The notes below the pieces were generated by a model that did no database searches, had not been told where the DNA came from, and worked only from the letters and a program-made list of their open reading frames with translations. Positions 1 to 6,640 of a stretch of DNA of 15,723 bases are shown piece by piece (the stretch's first letter is position 1; the number at the start of each line of letters is the position of its first letter). Source of the stretch: Gammaproteobacteria bacterium. GTDB lineage: Bacteria; Pseudomonadota; Gammaproteobacteria; QOAV01. Where the stretch lies: the NCBI GenBank assembly GCA_027067235.1, contig JALXFQ010000287.1, positions 1-15,723 of the forward strand. Direction: 5' to 3'. Made by a program: the position numbers and the translations under genes.

Positions 1-889
1 GCACGATCAGATCAAAACTGCGGCCCTGGTCACGAAACAGACGCAGGCGCCTGAACACGTCATCGCTGATCTGTTCAGCGCGACCGGCGGCGATGTCATT
101 CAGCGTCAGATTGCGGCTGATTGCCGCCTGAGCCTCTTCGGAGGCCTCCACGAAAGTCACTGAACTTGCGCCATTGACCAGCGCCGTCACACCGAAGCCA
201 CCCTGATAGGCAAAGCAATCCAGCACATCGCAGCCCAGCGCCACCGCGCCCAGCGCAGCGCGGTTGTCGCGCTGGTCCAGATAAAAGCCGGTCTTGTGAC
301 CGATGCGCACATCCACCTGAAAACGCACGCCGTTTTCAGTCATTTCTATGAAACTGGGAATCTCGCCGGCAATCGGTCCGGCGCGTTTCTCCAGGCCTTC
401 CTTTTCGCGCGTGCTGGTATCGGATCGTTCATAGAACGCCACATCGTCCAGCAATTCCCGCAACGCGGAAACAATAGCGTCCTTCCATTTTTCCGCCCCG
501 GCAGACAGGAACTGACACACCACCACTTCGCTGAACCGGTCCACAATCACGCCCGGCAGCCCGTCCGATTCGGAGAACACCAACCGCGCGGCATTAGTCG
601 CGCCGCTGTCCAACAGGTCACGGCGCCGGTTGATAGCCCGCTGCAACCGCGTCCTGAAAAAAGCCTCATCAATGACTTGATTGCAGTCAAACGACCACAC
701 CCGCGCAACAATCTGCGACCTGGGTGAATACGCCGCCAGCCCCAGACATTGCCCGTTGCTGTCCAGCACGCGCACGGTTTCACCGGACGCTGGTTCACCC
801 TTCACATGGGAAACCGCGCCGGAAAACACCCACGGGTGACGACGCCTGAGAGATTTTTCGCGACCGGGTTTGAGGAATAGCGAGTGCAT
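1..889 (-). CDS. rlmI: RlmI-type class I SAM-dependent 23S rRNA cytosine methyltransferase, 3' part outside window
   Basis: The minus-strand frame is open from an ATG at 889-887 to the window edge and gives 296 residues. The N-terminus (MHSLFLKPGREKSLRRRHPW) and the following PUA-like region match RlmI, which makes m5C1962 in 23S rRNA. The cofactor site is visible as D224-CFAYQGGFG, followed by an acidic strand end (FVEAS) and an NLTLN segment. Family members have about 395-400 residues, so roughly 100 C-terminal residues, including the catalytic cysteine region, lie beyond the left edge. The start is the first ATG and sits at the conserved N-terminus. No strong ribosome binding site precedes it. 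A minus-strand promoter candidate lies just upstream, in the 3' end of vapC. Identity is from remembered family sequence. The general class is very secure; RlmI rather than a close paralogue is likely. Confidence 0.9.
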   Translation of the reverse strand, partial: MHSLFLKPGREKSLRRRHPWVFSGAVSHVKGEPASGETVRVLDSNGQCLGLAAYSPRSQIVARVWSFDCNQVIDEAFFRTRLQRAINRRRDLLDSGATNAARLVFSESDGLPGVIVDRFSEVVVCQFLSAGAEKWKDAIVSALRELLDDVAFYERSDTSTREKEGLEKRAGPIAGEIPSFIEMTENGVRFQVDVRIGHKTGFYLDQRDNRAALGAVALGCDVLDCFAYQGGFGVTALVNGASSVTFVEASEEAQAAISRNLTLNDIAAGRAEQISDDVFRRLRLFRDQGRSFDLIV

Positions 890-916
890 GGCGTAGCTCG
901 GTAACAAGGGGCGCGC

Positions 917-945
917 ATCATACGGCCCATGACTTTATTCAGCAA
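917..945 (-). promoter_or_regulatory. Candidate sigma70 promoter for rlmI
   Basis: On the minus strand, TTGCTG (945-940) and TATGAT (922-917) are 17 bases apart. This would start transcription near 910, about 20 bases before the rlmI ATG. The -35 box lies inside the last codons of vapC. Seen by eye only; the -35 match is partial. Confidence 0.4.
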
Positions 946-1351
946 ATGGATTGATAATACGAACACCTGCAATCACCTGTCCCGCATTCATATCCTCGCT
1001 GTAGAGCACCGGACAATCTGTTTTCTGCGCCATGCGCACAATCAGGGAATCCCATAATGACAAGCGATACAGGCGGTAAATATCAATCGCCAGCACAATA
1101 TCTTCATGCGCAATGCTGGCGATTTCCAGTCGCGCCAGGAGTTGGATTTTCCTCTGTGCAGCCTCGGCGGATACACCCAGCTTGCGCGTTGCCGCCGAGA
1201 AATACTCCTGCAAAACCTGCGTGGACAGCACCAGATTTTGAGAACGCCAACCCTGCTCAATAAGGCTCAGCGCCCTTTGCTGTTTCTTCGGGCTATCCGC
1301 ATCATCGGTGTAAACAAGGACGTTGGTATCGAGAAAACTACGTTCTTTCAT
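935..1351 (-). CDS. vapC: VapC-like PIN-domain toxin ribonuclease
   Basis: This 138-residue protein has the PIN-domain arrangement of acidic residues: D8 (in FLDTNVLVY), E49 (in VLQEYF), D101 (in SLWDSLIV) and D120 (in YSEDMN). VapC toxins are Mg2+-dependent endoribonucleases that cut tRNA or rRNA when not held by their antitoxin. I chose the ATG at 1351-1349, which starts MKERSFLDTN. The frame is open further upstream, but the extra 27 residues have no PIN character and would overlap much of the antitoxin gene. It overlaps vapB by 14 bases (1338-1351), so the pair is probably translated together. All four acidic residues are present, so the toxin looks intact. The target RNA cannot be read from sequence. 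Confidence 0.9.
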   Translation of the reverse strand: MKERSFLDTNVLVYTDDADSPKKQQRALSLIEQGWRSQNLVLSTQVLQEYFSAATRKLGVSAEAAQRKIQLLARLEIASIAHEDIVLAIDIYRLYRLSLWDSLIVRMAQKTDCPVLYSEDMNAGQVIAGVRIINPFAE

Positions 1352-1559
1352 GCAGCTCGTCCCGATCGAACCGCCAACCGCGTGAATGCCCCTGCCCGGC
1401 CAGCGATTCGAACTCGCGCCAGTCCGCCTCAATCTGCTCCTTGCGGGTCAGACGCTCCAGATCTTCGCGAATCAACTGGTTCAGGCTTTTACCCATGGCG
1501 GCGGCCATTTTTCTTGCCTTTTCCACCGTTTTCTCGTCGATAGACAATGTGATGTTCAT
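1338..1559 (-). CDS. vapB: VapB-like antitoxin, ribbon-helix-helix type
   Basis: This 73-residue protein begins MNITLSIDEKTVEKARKMAA, a short beta strand followed by helices as in ribbon-helix-helix (DUF6364-like) antitoxins. The N-terminal half should bind the operator as a dimer. The C-terminal tail, rich in charged and aromatic residues (W47, F50, W62, F64), should wrap the PIN toxin. AAGGAA lies a few bases before the ATG and is a good ribosome binding site. It is first in the vapBC operon and overlaps vapC by 14 bases. A perfect palindrome 17 bases upstream of its ATG is the likely autoregulatory operator. The pair lies between rlmI and the divergent prfC, a typical place for a small TA insertion. 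Confidence 0.85.
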   Translation of the reverse strand: MNITLSIDEKTVEKARKMAAAMGKSLNQLIREDLERLTRKEQIEADWREFESLAGQGHSRGWRFDRDELHERT

Positions 1560-1575
1560 TTTCCTTATTCCGTGC

Positions 1576-1590
1576 GCACATATTATGTGC
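1576..1590. promoter_or_regulatory. Palindromic operator candidate for vapBC
   Basis: GCACATA-T-TATGTGC is a perfect 7+7 inverted repeat with one central base. It lies 17 bases upstream of the vapB ATG and overlaps a CATAAT sequence that could be the minus-strand -10 box. Position and symmetry fit autoregulation by a VapB dimer or VapBC complex, as known for this family. It is also about 50 bases upstream of the prfC -10 candidate, on the opposite side. Confidence 0.6.
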
Positions 1591-1614
1591 TAATTGTATG
1601 GCTCCGGCTTCCTG

Positions 1615-1641
1615 TTTTCAACCCACAGGTACAGGTATAAT
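1615..1641 (+). promoter_or_regulatory. Candidate promoter for prfC
   Basis: A perfect TATAAT lies at 1636-1641, with a weak TTTTCA at 1615-1620 (15-base spacer). Transcription would begin near 1648 and leave a leader of about 25 bases before the ATG at 1673. The perfect -10 is the main support. Confidence 0.45.
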
Positions 1642-1672
1642 CCGCGCCCGTTTTACCTCAACCATCATCGCC

Positions 1673-3241
1673 ATGCCTTTGCAGGAAGAAGTCACCAAGC
1701 GGCGCACCTTCGCCATTATTTCGCACCCGGACGCGGGCAAGACCACGCTGACGGAAAAGCTGCTGCTGTTCGGCGGTCTGATCCAGAAAGCAGGCACGGT
1801 GAAGGCGAAGAAGACCGGCGCTTTCGCGGCGTCGGACTGGATGGCGATGGAGCAGGAGCGCGGCATTTCGGTCACCTCGTCGGTGATGCAGTTTCCCTAC
1901 AACGAGCGCATCGTCAATCTGCTGGACACCCCCGGTCACGCCGATTTTTCCGAAGACACCTACCGCGTGCTCACCGCCGTGGATTCGGCGCTGATGGTCA
2001 TCGACGTGGCCAAGGGCGTGGAGGAACGCACTATCAAGCTGATGGACGTGTGCCGCCTGCGCGACACCCCCATTTATACCTTCATCAACAAGCTCGACCG
2101 CGAGGGCAAGGAACCCATCGAACTGCTGGACGAGGTGGAAACGGTGCTGAATATCCTGTGCGCGCCGATCACCTGGCCGGTGGGCATGGGCAAAAGCTTC
2201 CGCGGCATCTATCACCTGTACGAAGACCGCGTCTACCTGTACGAACGCAACGCCGACGGCAGCGGCCGCGTGATCGAAGGACTGGACAACCCGGAGCTGG
2301 ACGAGGCCATCGGTGATGGCGCCAAGAAACTGCGCGAGGAAATCGAACTGGTGCGCGGAGCCAGCAATGAATTCGACGCGGAAATGTATCTGGCGGGCGA
2401 ACTGTCGCCGGTATTCTTCGGCACCGCGCTGGCCAATTTCGGCGTCACCCAGATGCTGGATTCCTTTGTGGAAAACGCACCTGCGCCGCAGCCCTACGCC
2501 TCCGTGGAGCGCGACGTGGAGCCCGTGGAACCGAAATTCAGCGGCTTCGTGTTCAAGATCCAGGCCAACATGGACCCCAAACACCGCGACCGCATCGCCT
2601 TTATGCGCGTGGTTTCCGGCACTTACAGGGGCGGCATGAAACTGCGCCATGTGCGCATCGGCAAAGACATCAAAACCGACGCGCTGACCTTCATGGCCGC
2701 CGACCGCAGCCATGTGGACCAGGCTTTCCCCGGCGACATCATCGGCCTGCACAATCACGGCACCATCCGCATCGGCGATACCATGACCGAAGGCGAAAAC
2801 CTGAAGTTCACCGGCATCCCCAACTTTGCGCCGGAGATTTTCCGCCGTGTCAACCTGCGCGACCCGCTCAAGGCCAAGGCGCTGAACAAGGGCCTTGACC
2901 AGCTCTGCGAAGAAGGCGCGACCCAGGTATTCCGCCCGCTGATATCAAATGATGTGATACTGGGCGCAGTGGGGATGCTGCAATTCGACGTGGTGGCCTC
3001 GCGCCTGAAAACCGAATACAAGGTGGACAGCTCTTTCGATACCGTACCCGTACGCACCGCGCGCTGGGTGAGCTGCGACGACCCGAAAATGCTCGACGAC
3101 TTCAAGCGCAAGAACGAAGCCAATCTGGGCATCGACCACGCCGGCGAACTGGTCTACCTCGCGCCCTCACCGGTCAACCTGCAACTGGCGCAGGAACGCT
3201 GGCCGGATGTGACGTTCAACGCGACGCGGGAGCAGATTTAG
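1673..3241 (+). CDS. prfC: Peptide chain release factor 3
   Basis: The product has 522 residues, close to the roughly 529 of E. coli RF3, and looks complete. RF3 is a translational GTPase that removes RF1 or RF2 from the ribosome after peptide release. GTPase motifs appear in order: G1 SHPDAGKTT (17-25), a G2-region RGISVTSS, G3 DTPGHADF and G4 NKLDRE. The RF3-type second domain and C-terminal domain follow (FKIQANMDPKHRDRIAF and the VGMLQFDVV segment). The frame extends upstream to an ATG at 1598, but those 25 residues have no family likeness and the candidate -10 box lies inside them, so I use the ATG at 1673. No clear ribosome binding site precedes it. Transcribed alone, divergent from vapBC. 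Confidence 0.96.
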   Translation: MPLQEEVTKRRTFAIISHPDAGKTTLTEKLLLFGGLIQKAGTVKAKKTGAFAASDWMAMEQERGISVTSSVMQFPYNERIVNLLDTPGHADFSEDTYRVLTAVDSALMVIDVAKGVEERTIKLMDVCRLRDTPIYTFINKLDREGKEPIELLDEVETVLNILCAPITWPVGMGKSFRGIYHLYEDRVYLYERNADGSGRVIEGLDNPELDEAIGDGAKKLREEIELVRGASNEFDAEMYLAGELSPVFFGTALANFGVTQMLDSFVENAPAPQPYASVERDVEPVEPKFSGFVFKIQANMDPKHRDRIAFMRVVSGTYRGGMKLRHVRIGKDIKTDALTFMAADRSHVDQAFPGDIIGLHNHGTIRIGDTMTEGENLKFTGIPNFAPEIFRRVNLRDPLKAKALNKGLDQLCEEGATQVFRPLISNDVILGAVGMLQFDVVASRLKTEYKVDSSFDTVPVRTARWVSCDDPKMLDDFKRKNEANLGIDHAGELVYLAPSPVNLQLAQERWPDVTFNATREQI

Positions 3242-3406
3242 TTTTTTAGGCTGGAGGCTTGAGGCTGTAGGGCTGCGGGATTTTTTGTTCCGGTCTCCGT
3301 CCACGCTGCCGGAGACTCCTGAAGCCCAAGGCAAAACTATCACCCCACCGGCCTGAACTGCGCCCTGCTATTTTTCTCCCGCGAACAACCAGTGTATCCT
3401 TTCCCC

Positions 3407-3412
3407 GGAGGA
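3407..3412 (+). promoter_or_regulatory. Ribosome binding site that decides the start of the next gene
   Basis: GGAGGA at 3407-3412 is a strong Shine-Dalgarno sequence. It is only 1 base from the ATG at 3414 but 7 bases from the in-frame ATG at 3420, so the latter is the likely start. Confidence 0.7.
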
Positions 3413-3419
3413 TATGCGC

Positions 3420-4883
3420 ATGAAATCCATGATGACATGGCTGTTCGAGCCAGATCGTGACTTTGTCCTGGCCAGCAGGCTGTTCATCCGCGCTCTGGGC
3501 CTGATCTATTTCGCCGCCTTTACCTCGCTGGCGCTGCAGATTGCCGGGCTGTCCGGGCCGGACGGCATACTTCCGTTTCAGGATCTGCTCGACTACCGGC
3601 TGCAGCACGAAGGCGCCGCCGCCTGGTGGCGCATGCCCAATCTGTTCTGGCTCAACAGCAGCGACTGGATGTTGCGCGGCGTGGCCTGGCTGGGCAGCTT
3701 CCTGTCCCTGTTGTTGCTGGTGGGGCGCTGCCAGCGGCCGATACTGATACTGCTGTTCATCCTGTATCTGTCGCTTTACCACGCCGGGCAGATTTTCCTA
3801 AATTTTCAGTGGGATACCCTGCTGCTGGAATCCGGTTTCCTGGCCATCTTCCTCACCAGCGGCCCCAATCGCCTGCTGGTGTTCATGTTTCACTGGCTGC
3901 TGTTCCGCCTGCGCTTCATGTCCGGCGTATCCAAACTGTCCAGCGGCGACGAGGCCTGGTCCAGCCTGACCACGCTGAAATACTATTTCGAGACCCAGCC
4001 GCTGCCCCATGTGGGCTCCTGGTATTTTCATCATCTGCCGGAATGGATGCTCACCGGCGGCACCGTGCTGGCGCTGTTCTCCGAGCTGATCGTGCCCTTT
4101 TTCATTTTTCTGCCGCGCCCGTTCCGGCTGTTTGCCGCGGGCGTAACCATCCTCATGCAGACCCTGATCATCGCCAGCAGCAACCACAATTTCATCAACC
4201 TGCTGACCATCGTTCTGTGCCTGTTCCTGCTGGATGATCGCTTCCTGCATAAATGGCTGCCCTGGCTGAGCCGTTTCGGCAAGTCGAACGACAGCGCGCC
4301 CGCGGCGCCATTGCCCGCTCTCGAACGCGGCCTGCTGGCGGTCGTCAGCCCGCTGATCATCGTCTCCAGCCTGACCGTGTTCGCCTGGTCCAATTTCCAC
4401 TGGAGCGCGCCCCGGCCACTGGCAAAAATCACCGGCTACACCAACGGCTTTGGCCTCGGTCTGGACTACCATGTATTTCCCACCATGCAGGTTCAGCAAC
4501 AGGTGCTGGAAATTCAGGGTTCCGATGACGGCAAGCACTGGAAAACCTACACCTTCCGCTACAAGCCCGGCGCCCTGGACCAGGCGCCGCGCTTCATCGT
4601 CCCGCACCAGCCGCGGCTGGACTGGATGATCTGGTTCGTGCCGTCACAGGCGCGGTGGAACAAGGAATGGTTCAACGGCTTCATGGATGCCCTGCTGCGC
4701 GGCTCGCCCACGGTGCTGGCACTACTGAAAGACAACCCCTTTCCCGAGCGGCCACCGCGTTATCTGCGCGTTCCCGCCTGGGAATACCATTTCACCACGC
4801 CGCAACAGCGTAAGGCCAGCGGCAACTGGTGGACGCGGAAATACCTGGGCCTGTTTCCGCATGTGCCGCGGCGCTACCCGTAG
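3420..4883 (+). CDS. Lipase maturation factor family integral membrane protein
   Basis: From the ATG at 3420 the product has 487 residues. It resembles the lipase maturation factor (LMF1-like) family: an N-terminal domain with several membrane segments and a soluble C-terminal domain. Hydrophobic stretches are clear near residues 18-40, 88-128, 140-165, 205-225, 230-252 and 255-272, and again near 305-320. Family-like signatures are NHNFINLLT (from residue 255), the phrase IQGSDDGKHWKTYTFRYKPG, and the end pattern LLKDNPFPERPPRYLRVP. In vertebrates LMF1 helps fold lipases in the ER; the bacterial role is not established and no lipase gene is near. A 178-base spacer separates it from prfC, so it may have its own promoter, but I see no convincing one. 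A candidate terminator lies about 200 bases downstream. Confidence 0.85.
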   Translation: MKSMMTWLFEPDRDFVLASRLFIRALGLIYFAAFTSLALQIAGLSGPDGILPFQDLLDYRLQHEGAAAWWRMPNLFWLNSSDWMLRGVAWLGSFLSLLLLVGRCQRPILILLFILYLSLYHAGQIFLNFQWDTLLLESGFLAIFLTSGPNRLLVFMFHWLLFRLRFMSGVSKLSSGDEAWSSLTTLKYYFETQPLPHVGSWYFHHLPEWMLTGGTVLALFSELIVPFFIFLPRPFRLFAAGVTILMQTLIIASSNHNFINLLTIVLCLFLLDDRFLHKWLPWLSRFGKSNDSAPAAPLPALERGLLAVVSPLIIVSSLTVFAWSNFHWSAPRPLAKITGYTNGFGLGLDYHVFPTMQVQQQVLEIQGSDDGKHWKTYTFRYKPGALDQAPRFIVPHQPRLDWMIWFVPSQARWNKEWFNGFMDALLRGSPTVLALLKDNPFPERPPRYLRVPAWEYHFTTPQQRKASGNWWTRKYLGLFPHVPRRYP

Positions 4884-4935
4884 CGGGAAACACCCGCCCC
4901 TGCGCATCTGGCCACAGACATCGCAGACAGGCAGT

Positions 4936-5016
4936 TTTGTAGGTTGGGCAAAGCGATAGCGTGCCCAACAAACGCTTGCGTTGGGCACGTCGTTCCTCCT
5001 TTGCCCAACCTACAAA
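4936..5016. repeat. Nested palindromic intergenic repeat, 81 bases
   Basis: Two perfect 18-base arms, TTTGTAGGTTGGGCAAAG (4936-4953) and its reverse complement (4999-5016), enclose a second inverted repeat, GTGCCCAAC (4961-4969) with GTTGGGCAC (4980-4988). The core words GTTGGGC and GCCCAAC recur, so alternative foldings exist. GTAGGTTGGGCA-type palindromes are a known dispersed element class in gammaproteobacteria. It lies between the LMF-like gene and the next gene and contains no credible coding frame. Confidence 0.85.
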
Positions 5017-5087
5017 TCGAACCACAAACATCGCGATCTGGCAGAGACAGACCAAACGAAAGATGCATCTTGCCCCGGACAATGATT

Positions 5088-5109
5088 AAATCCGCTCCCC
5101 GGATTTTTT
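5088..5109 (+). terminator. Likely Rho-independent terminator
   Basis: AAATCCG (5088-5094) pairs with CGGATTT (5100-5106) across a 5-base loop, and the T run continues to 5109. It would end transcription from the LMF-like gene just before the ATG at 5123. The stem is short, so attenuation of the downstream pair is an alternative. Confidence 0.5.
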
Positions 5110-5122
5110 ACATCAAAGCAAC

Positions 5123-5482
5123 ATGGTCGCCCAAGCCTTTCGAGACAAAGCACAGCAGCTCGCCAGCCAGTACAACGGCTTCGATGCCGACGCCATGACC
5201 TGGTCCGGCGTGTTCAGCGTCAGCGCCGCCGAACTGCCGCCCGCCGTGGCCAGGCGACACAGCGGCGCGGGCATCATCGTGACGTTTCTGGTATCCAAGC
5301 AGCAGGCCGTGATCTGGGTCGGTGGCGAACGCTTCTGGGCCGGCGGCAACGACCCCGATGCCGATGAAGTCTTCGAGCAAGTCGTCAAACCGTGGATTTT
5401 CGACAACGCGCCCGACGTGTTCCGCTTTTTTCAGGGATTACCGGACGATACGCTGACCATCGACCTGTTCGAAGACGCATGA
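5123..5482 (+). CDS. Conserved hypothetical protein, coupled to rof
   Basis: I do not recognise this 119-residue protein. It is acidic towards the C-terminus (PDDTLTIDLFEDA) and has one mildly hydrophobic strand-like stretch (GAGIIVTFLV), but no signal peptide or clear membrane helix. Codon use and GC content match the neighbouring housekeeping genes, and the frame fills the space between the terminator candidate and rof, so it is very likely real. No clear Shine-Dalgarno precedes the ATG. Its TGA overlaps the ATG of the Rof-like gene in an ATGA arrangement, which suggests a two-gene operon with translational coupling. A link to transcription termination is possible only by association. Confidence 0.7.
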   Translation: MVAQAFRDKAQQLASQYNGFDADAMTWSGVFSVSAAELPPAVARRHSGAGIIVTFLVSKQQAVIWVGGERFWAGGNDPDADEVFEQVVKPWIFDNAPDVFRFFQGLPDDTLTIDLFEDA

Positions 5483-5706
5483 CCGACTACCAGCCCATCG
5501 ACTGCGGCATCCACAGCGAATACGAAGTCGCCATACTGCGCGGCCAGCCCATGCGCCTGCGCTGGCGCGCGCCGGACCAGGACGAACAGGAACAAACCGT
5601 CACCCCCGTTGACCTGCGCACCCGCAAGGGCGAGGAATTTCTGCTGGTCAAAACCCGTGACGGGGAAAAACTGGAAATCCGGCTGGACTGGATCAAGGGC
5701 CGTTAA
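5479..5706 (+). CDS. rof: Rho-binding antiterminator, Rof/YaeO family
   Basis: The product has 75 residues, against about 84 in E. coli Rof. The start MTDYQPIDC mirrors the YQPI-x-C beginning of Rof. The middle DLRTRKGEEFLLVKT and the end LEIRLDWIK match the DL-x-x-RK-x-x-E-Y-L-x-V and LRLD-x-I parts of that small Sm-like fold. Rof binds transcription termination factor Rho and reduces its RNA binding, which allows readthrough at Rho-dependent sites. The ATG at 5479 overlaps the stop of the upstream gene; the frame extends further upstream, but homology begins here. A strong hairpin follows 30 bases after its stop. Confidence 0.85.
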   Translation: MTDYQPIDCGIHSEYEVAILRGQPMRLRWRAPDQDEQEQTVTPVDLRTRKGEEFLLVKTRDGEKLEIRLDWIKGR

Positions 5707-5715
5707 CGCCCGGGC

Positions 5716-5770
5716 AATACGGCCACTTTCTGGACGAATACGGCCATTTCTCAGAACAAAATGGCCGTAT
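5716..5770. repeat. Direct and inverted repeat cluster after rof
   Basis: AATACGGCCA occurs at 5716-5725 and again at 5737-5746, a period of 21 bases. The second copy forms a perfect 12-base inverted repeat, ATACGGCCATTT (5738-5749) with AAATGGCCGTAT (5759-5770), around a 9-base loop. No T run follows, so a classical terminator is unlikely, though the stem could protect the rof transcript end. It may be a scrap of a mobile element end. The rest of 5707-5835 shows no gene. Confidence 0.65.
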
Positions 5771-5835
5771 ATCGAGAATCGCTTACCGAAACCACTGACA
5801 GGAACCGTCCACGCGCTGGCGGCGGCGAACCAATT

Positions 5836-5891
5836 AAGTTACGTGTCCCCCGAACTAAAGTTACGTGTCCCCCGAACTACGCCCCGAACTA
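5836..5891. repeat. Perfect 22-base tandem repeat plus partial third unit
   Basis: The 22-base unit at 5836-5857 is repeated exactly at 5858-5879. It starts AAGTTACGTGTCCCC and ends CGAACTA. A shortened unit (CGCCCCGAACTA) follows at 5880-5891. The block abuts the stop codon of the truncated HEPN gene at 5893. A diverged copy lies at 6691-6726 in the same orientation. Three units are too few and too short for a CRISPR, and there are no spacers. Confidence 0.85.
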
Positions 5892-5892
5892 T

Positions 5893-6048
5893 CTAAGAAA
5901 AGCGACCCTCTTCGGACAGCCCATTCAGGCTCGCATCCTGCAAACGACGTTTGGCCGAAGCCACCATGCCATCAAATTCCCGCTGGTCTGGCGGCTCCGG
6001 TTTTAGCTGTTTAATCCTTACCAGATTATCCAGTTTTTCCAATGTCAT
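5893..6048 (-). pseudogene. Truncated HEPN-family gene, partner of the nucleotidyltransferase
   Basis: A 51-residue frame begins MTLEKLDNLVRIKQLKPEPP and ends LSEEGRFS, then TAG. I recall full-length proteins of about 130-140 residues with this beginning, encoded next to HTH-nucleotidyltransferases and assigned to HEPN-like folds (possibly the SAV_6107 group). In them the phrase after the RF position continues into the helices that carry the core. Here the frame stops two codons later, at the edge of the tandem repeat at 5836-5891, so most of the domain is gone. A good ribosome binding site (AGGGAA) lies 6 bases before the ATG, and the gene overlaps the upstream nucleotidyltransferase gene by 23 bases, as in an intact pair. 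The family assignment is from memory; the truncation follows from it. Confidence 0.6.
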
Positions 6049-6625
6049 CGTCACTTCCCTTGATCATTATTCTCCGCTGCTCCATAACGCGTGATACGAA
6101 ACTGTTCCCCTCATTGAGCTTGCGGATAAAATCCTTTCCGTCGTAGATGGTCGGGTTTATTTTTCGCTGCAATGATTCTTCCAGCGGCATCAAAAGCTCC
6201 ATGACCGCGCCATAGCTCAACTCCTTGCCAACCAGCATCAGGTCAACATCGCTGGTATTGCTGCTTCCGCCCTTTGCCATTGAACCATATACAAACGCCA
6301 GATCAATGCTGTCATACAATGGTTTCAGCGCGTCCTTAATCTGGTCGGCCACGCCAAATGTCTTTCTGACAATACTGACCAATTCTGCGTAAACAGGGCA
6401 ACTTACGTCCGCCTGGTAATGATTCTGATTGCCCGTCCGGGTCACGGTCAACAAGCCAGCCTGTACCAATTTATCCAGCTCCCGGCTGATCGTACCCCGT
6501 CCCATGGAAGCAAGGCGCATGATCTCATTGGTGTAAAAGCTCCTGTCCGGTTTACCGAACAAAAGCCCCAGCACCTTTTGTTGTGTTTTGGTGAAAAGCG
6601 CGTCACCAATAGAAGTCGCGGTCAT
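6026..6625 (-). CDS. Winged-helix DNA-binding and nucleotidyltransferase (MNT-type) fusion, antitoxin-like
   Basis: The product has 199 residues from the ATG at 6625-6623. Residues 8-70 form a winged-helix domain of MarR/ArsR type (QQKVLGLLF, then TNEIMRLASMGRGTISREL). Residues 100-165 form a minimal nucleotidyltransferase with the G114-S115 motif (VYGSMAKGG) and D126-x-D128 (SDVDLM). MNT proteins paired with HEPN toxins act as antitoxins, in MntA-HepT by adding AMP to the toxin. Its HEPN partner here is only a stump, so this looks like an orphan antitoxin. The frame runs 21 residues further upstream, but the TATAAT at 6662-6657 would start transcription at about 6650, which favours the shorter form. 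AACAGG precedes this ATG. The DNA-binding domain and the upstream palindrome suggest autoregulation. Confidence 0.8.
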   Translation of the reverse strand: MTATSIGDALFTKTQQKVLGLLFGKPDRSFYTNEIMRLASMGRGTISRELDKLVQAGLLTVTRTGNQNHYQADVSCPVYAELVSIVRKTFGVADQIKDALKPLYDSIDLAFVYGSMAKGGSSNTSDVDLMLVGKELSYGAVMELLMPLEESLQRKINPTIYDGKDFIRKLNEGNSFVSRVMEQRRIMIKGSDDDIGKTG

Positions 6626-6640
6626 AACCTGTTCGCCAAC

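Noticed and set aside
1598..1672. 25-residue N-terminal extension of prfC
   Set aside because: A TATAAT promoter candidate lies inside it and RF3 homology begins at the ATG at 1673.
1658..2758. 366-residue minus-strand frame opposite prfC
   Set aside because: It lies antisense to the conserved GTPase gene, is full of H, A, G and V, and has no domain likeness; it is a GC-rich codon shadow.
3293..3316. GTCTCCG/CGGAGAC stem between prfC and the LMF-like gene, as a prfC terminator
   Set aside because: The T run precedes the stem on the plus strand and none follows it on either strand in a useful position; the rest of 3242-3406 shows only GGCTG-type low-complexity sequence.
3414..3419. ATG at 3414 as start of the LMF-like protein
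   Set aside because: It is one base from the Shine-Dalgarno sequence; the ATG at 3420 has proper spacing.
3798..4607. 269-residue minus-strand frame opposite the LMF-like gene
   Set aside because: Very rich in Q, G and H with no family likeness; shadow of a membrane-protein gene.
4944..5198. 84-residue plus-strand frame through the nested palindrome
   Set aside because: It consists of repeat sequence and overlaps the terminator candidate and the start of the next gene.
5836..5891. Possible CRISPR array
   Set aside because: The units touch each other with no spacers, only two are complete, and no cas gene is present.
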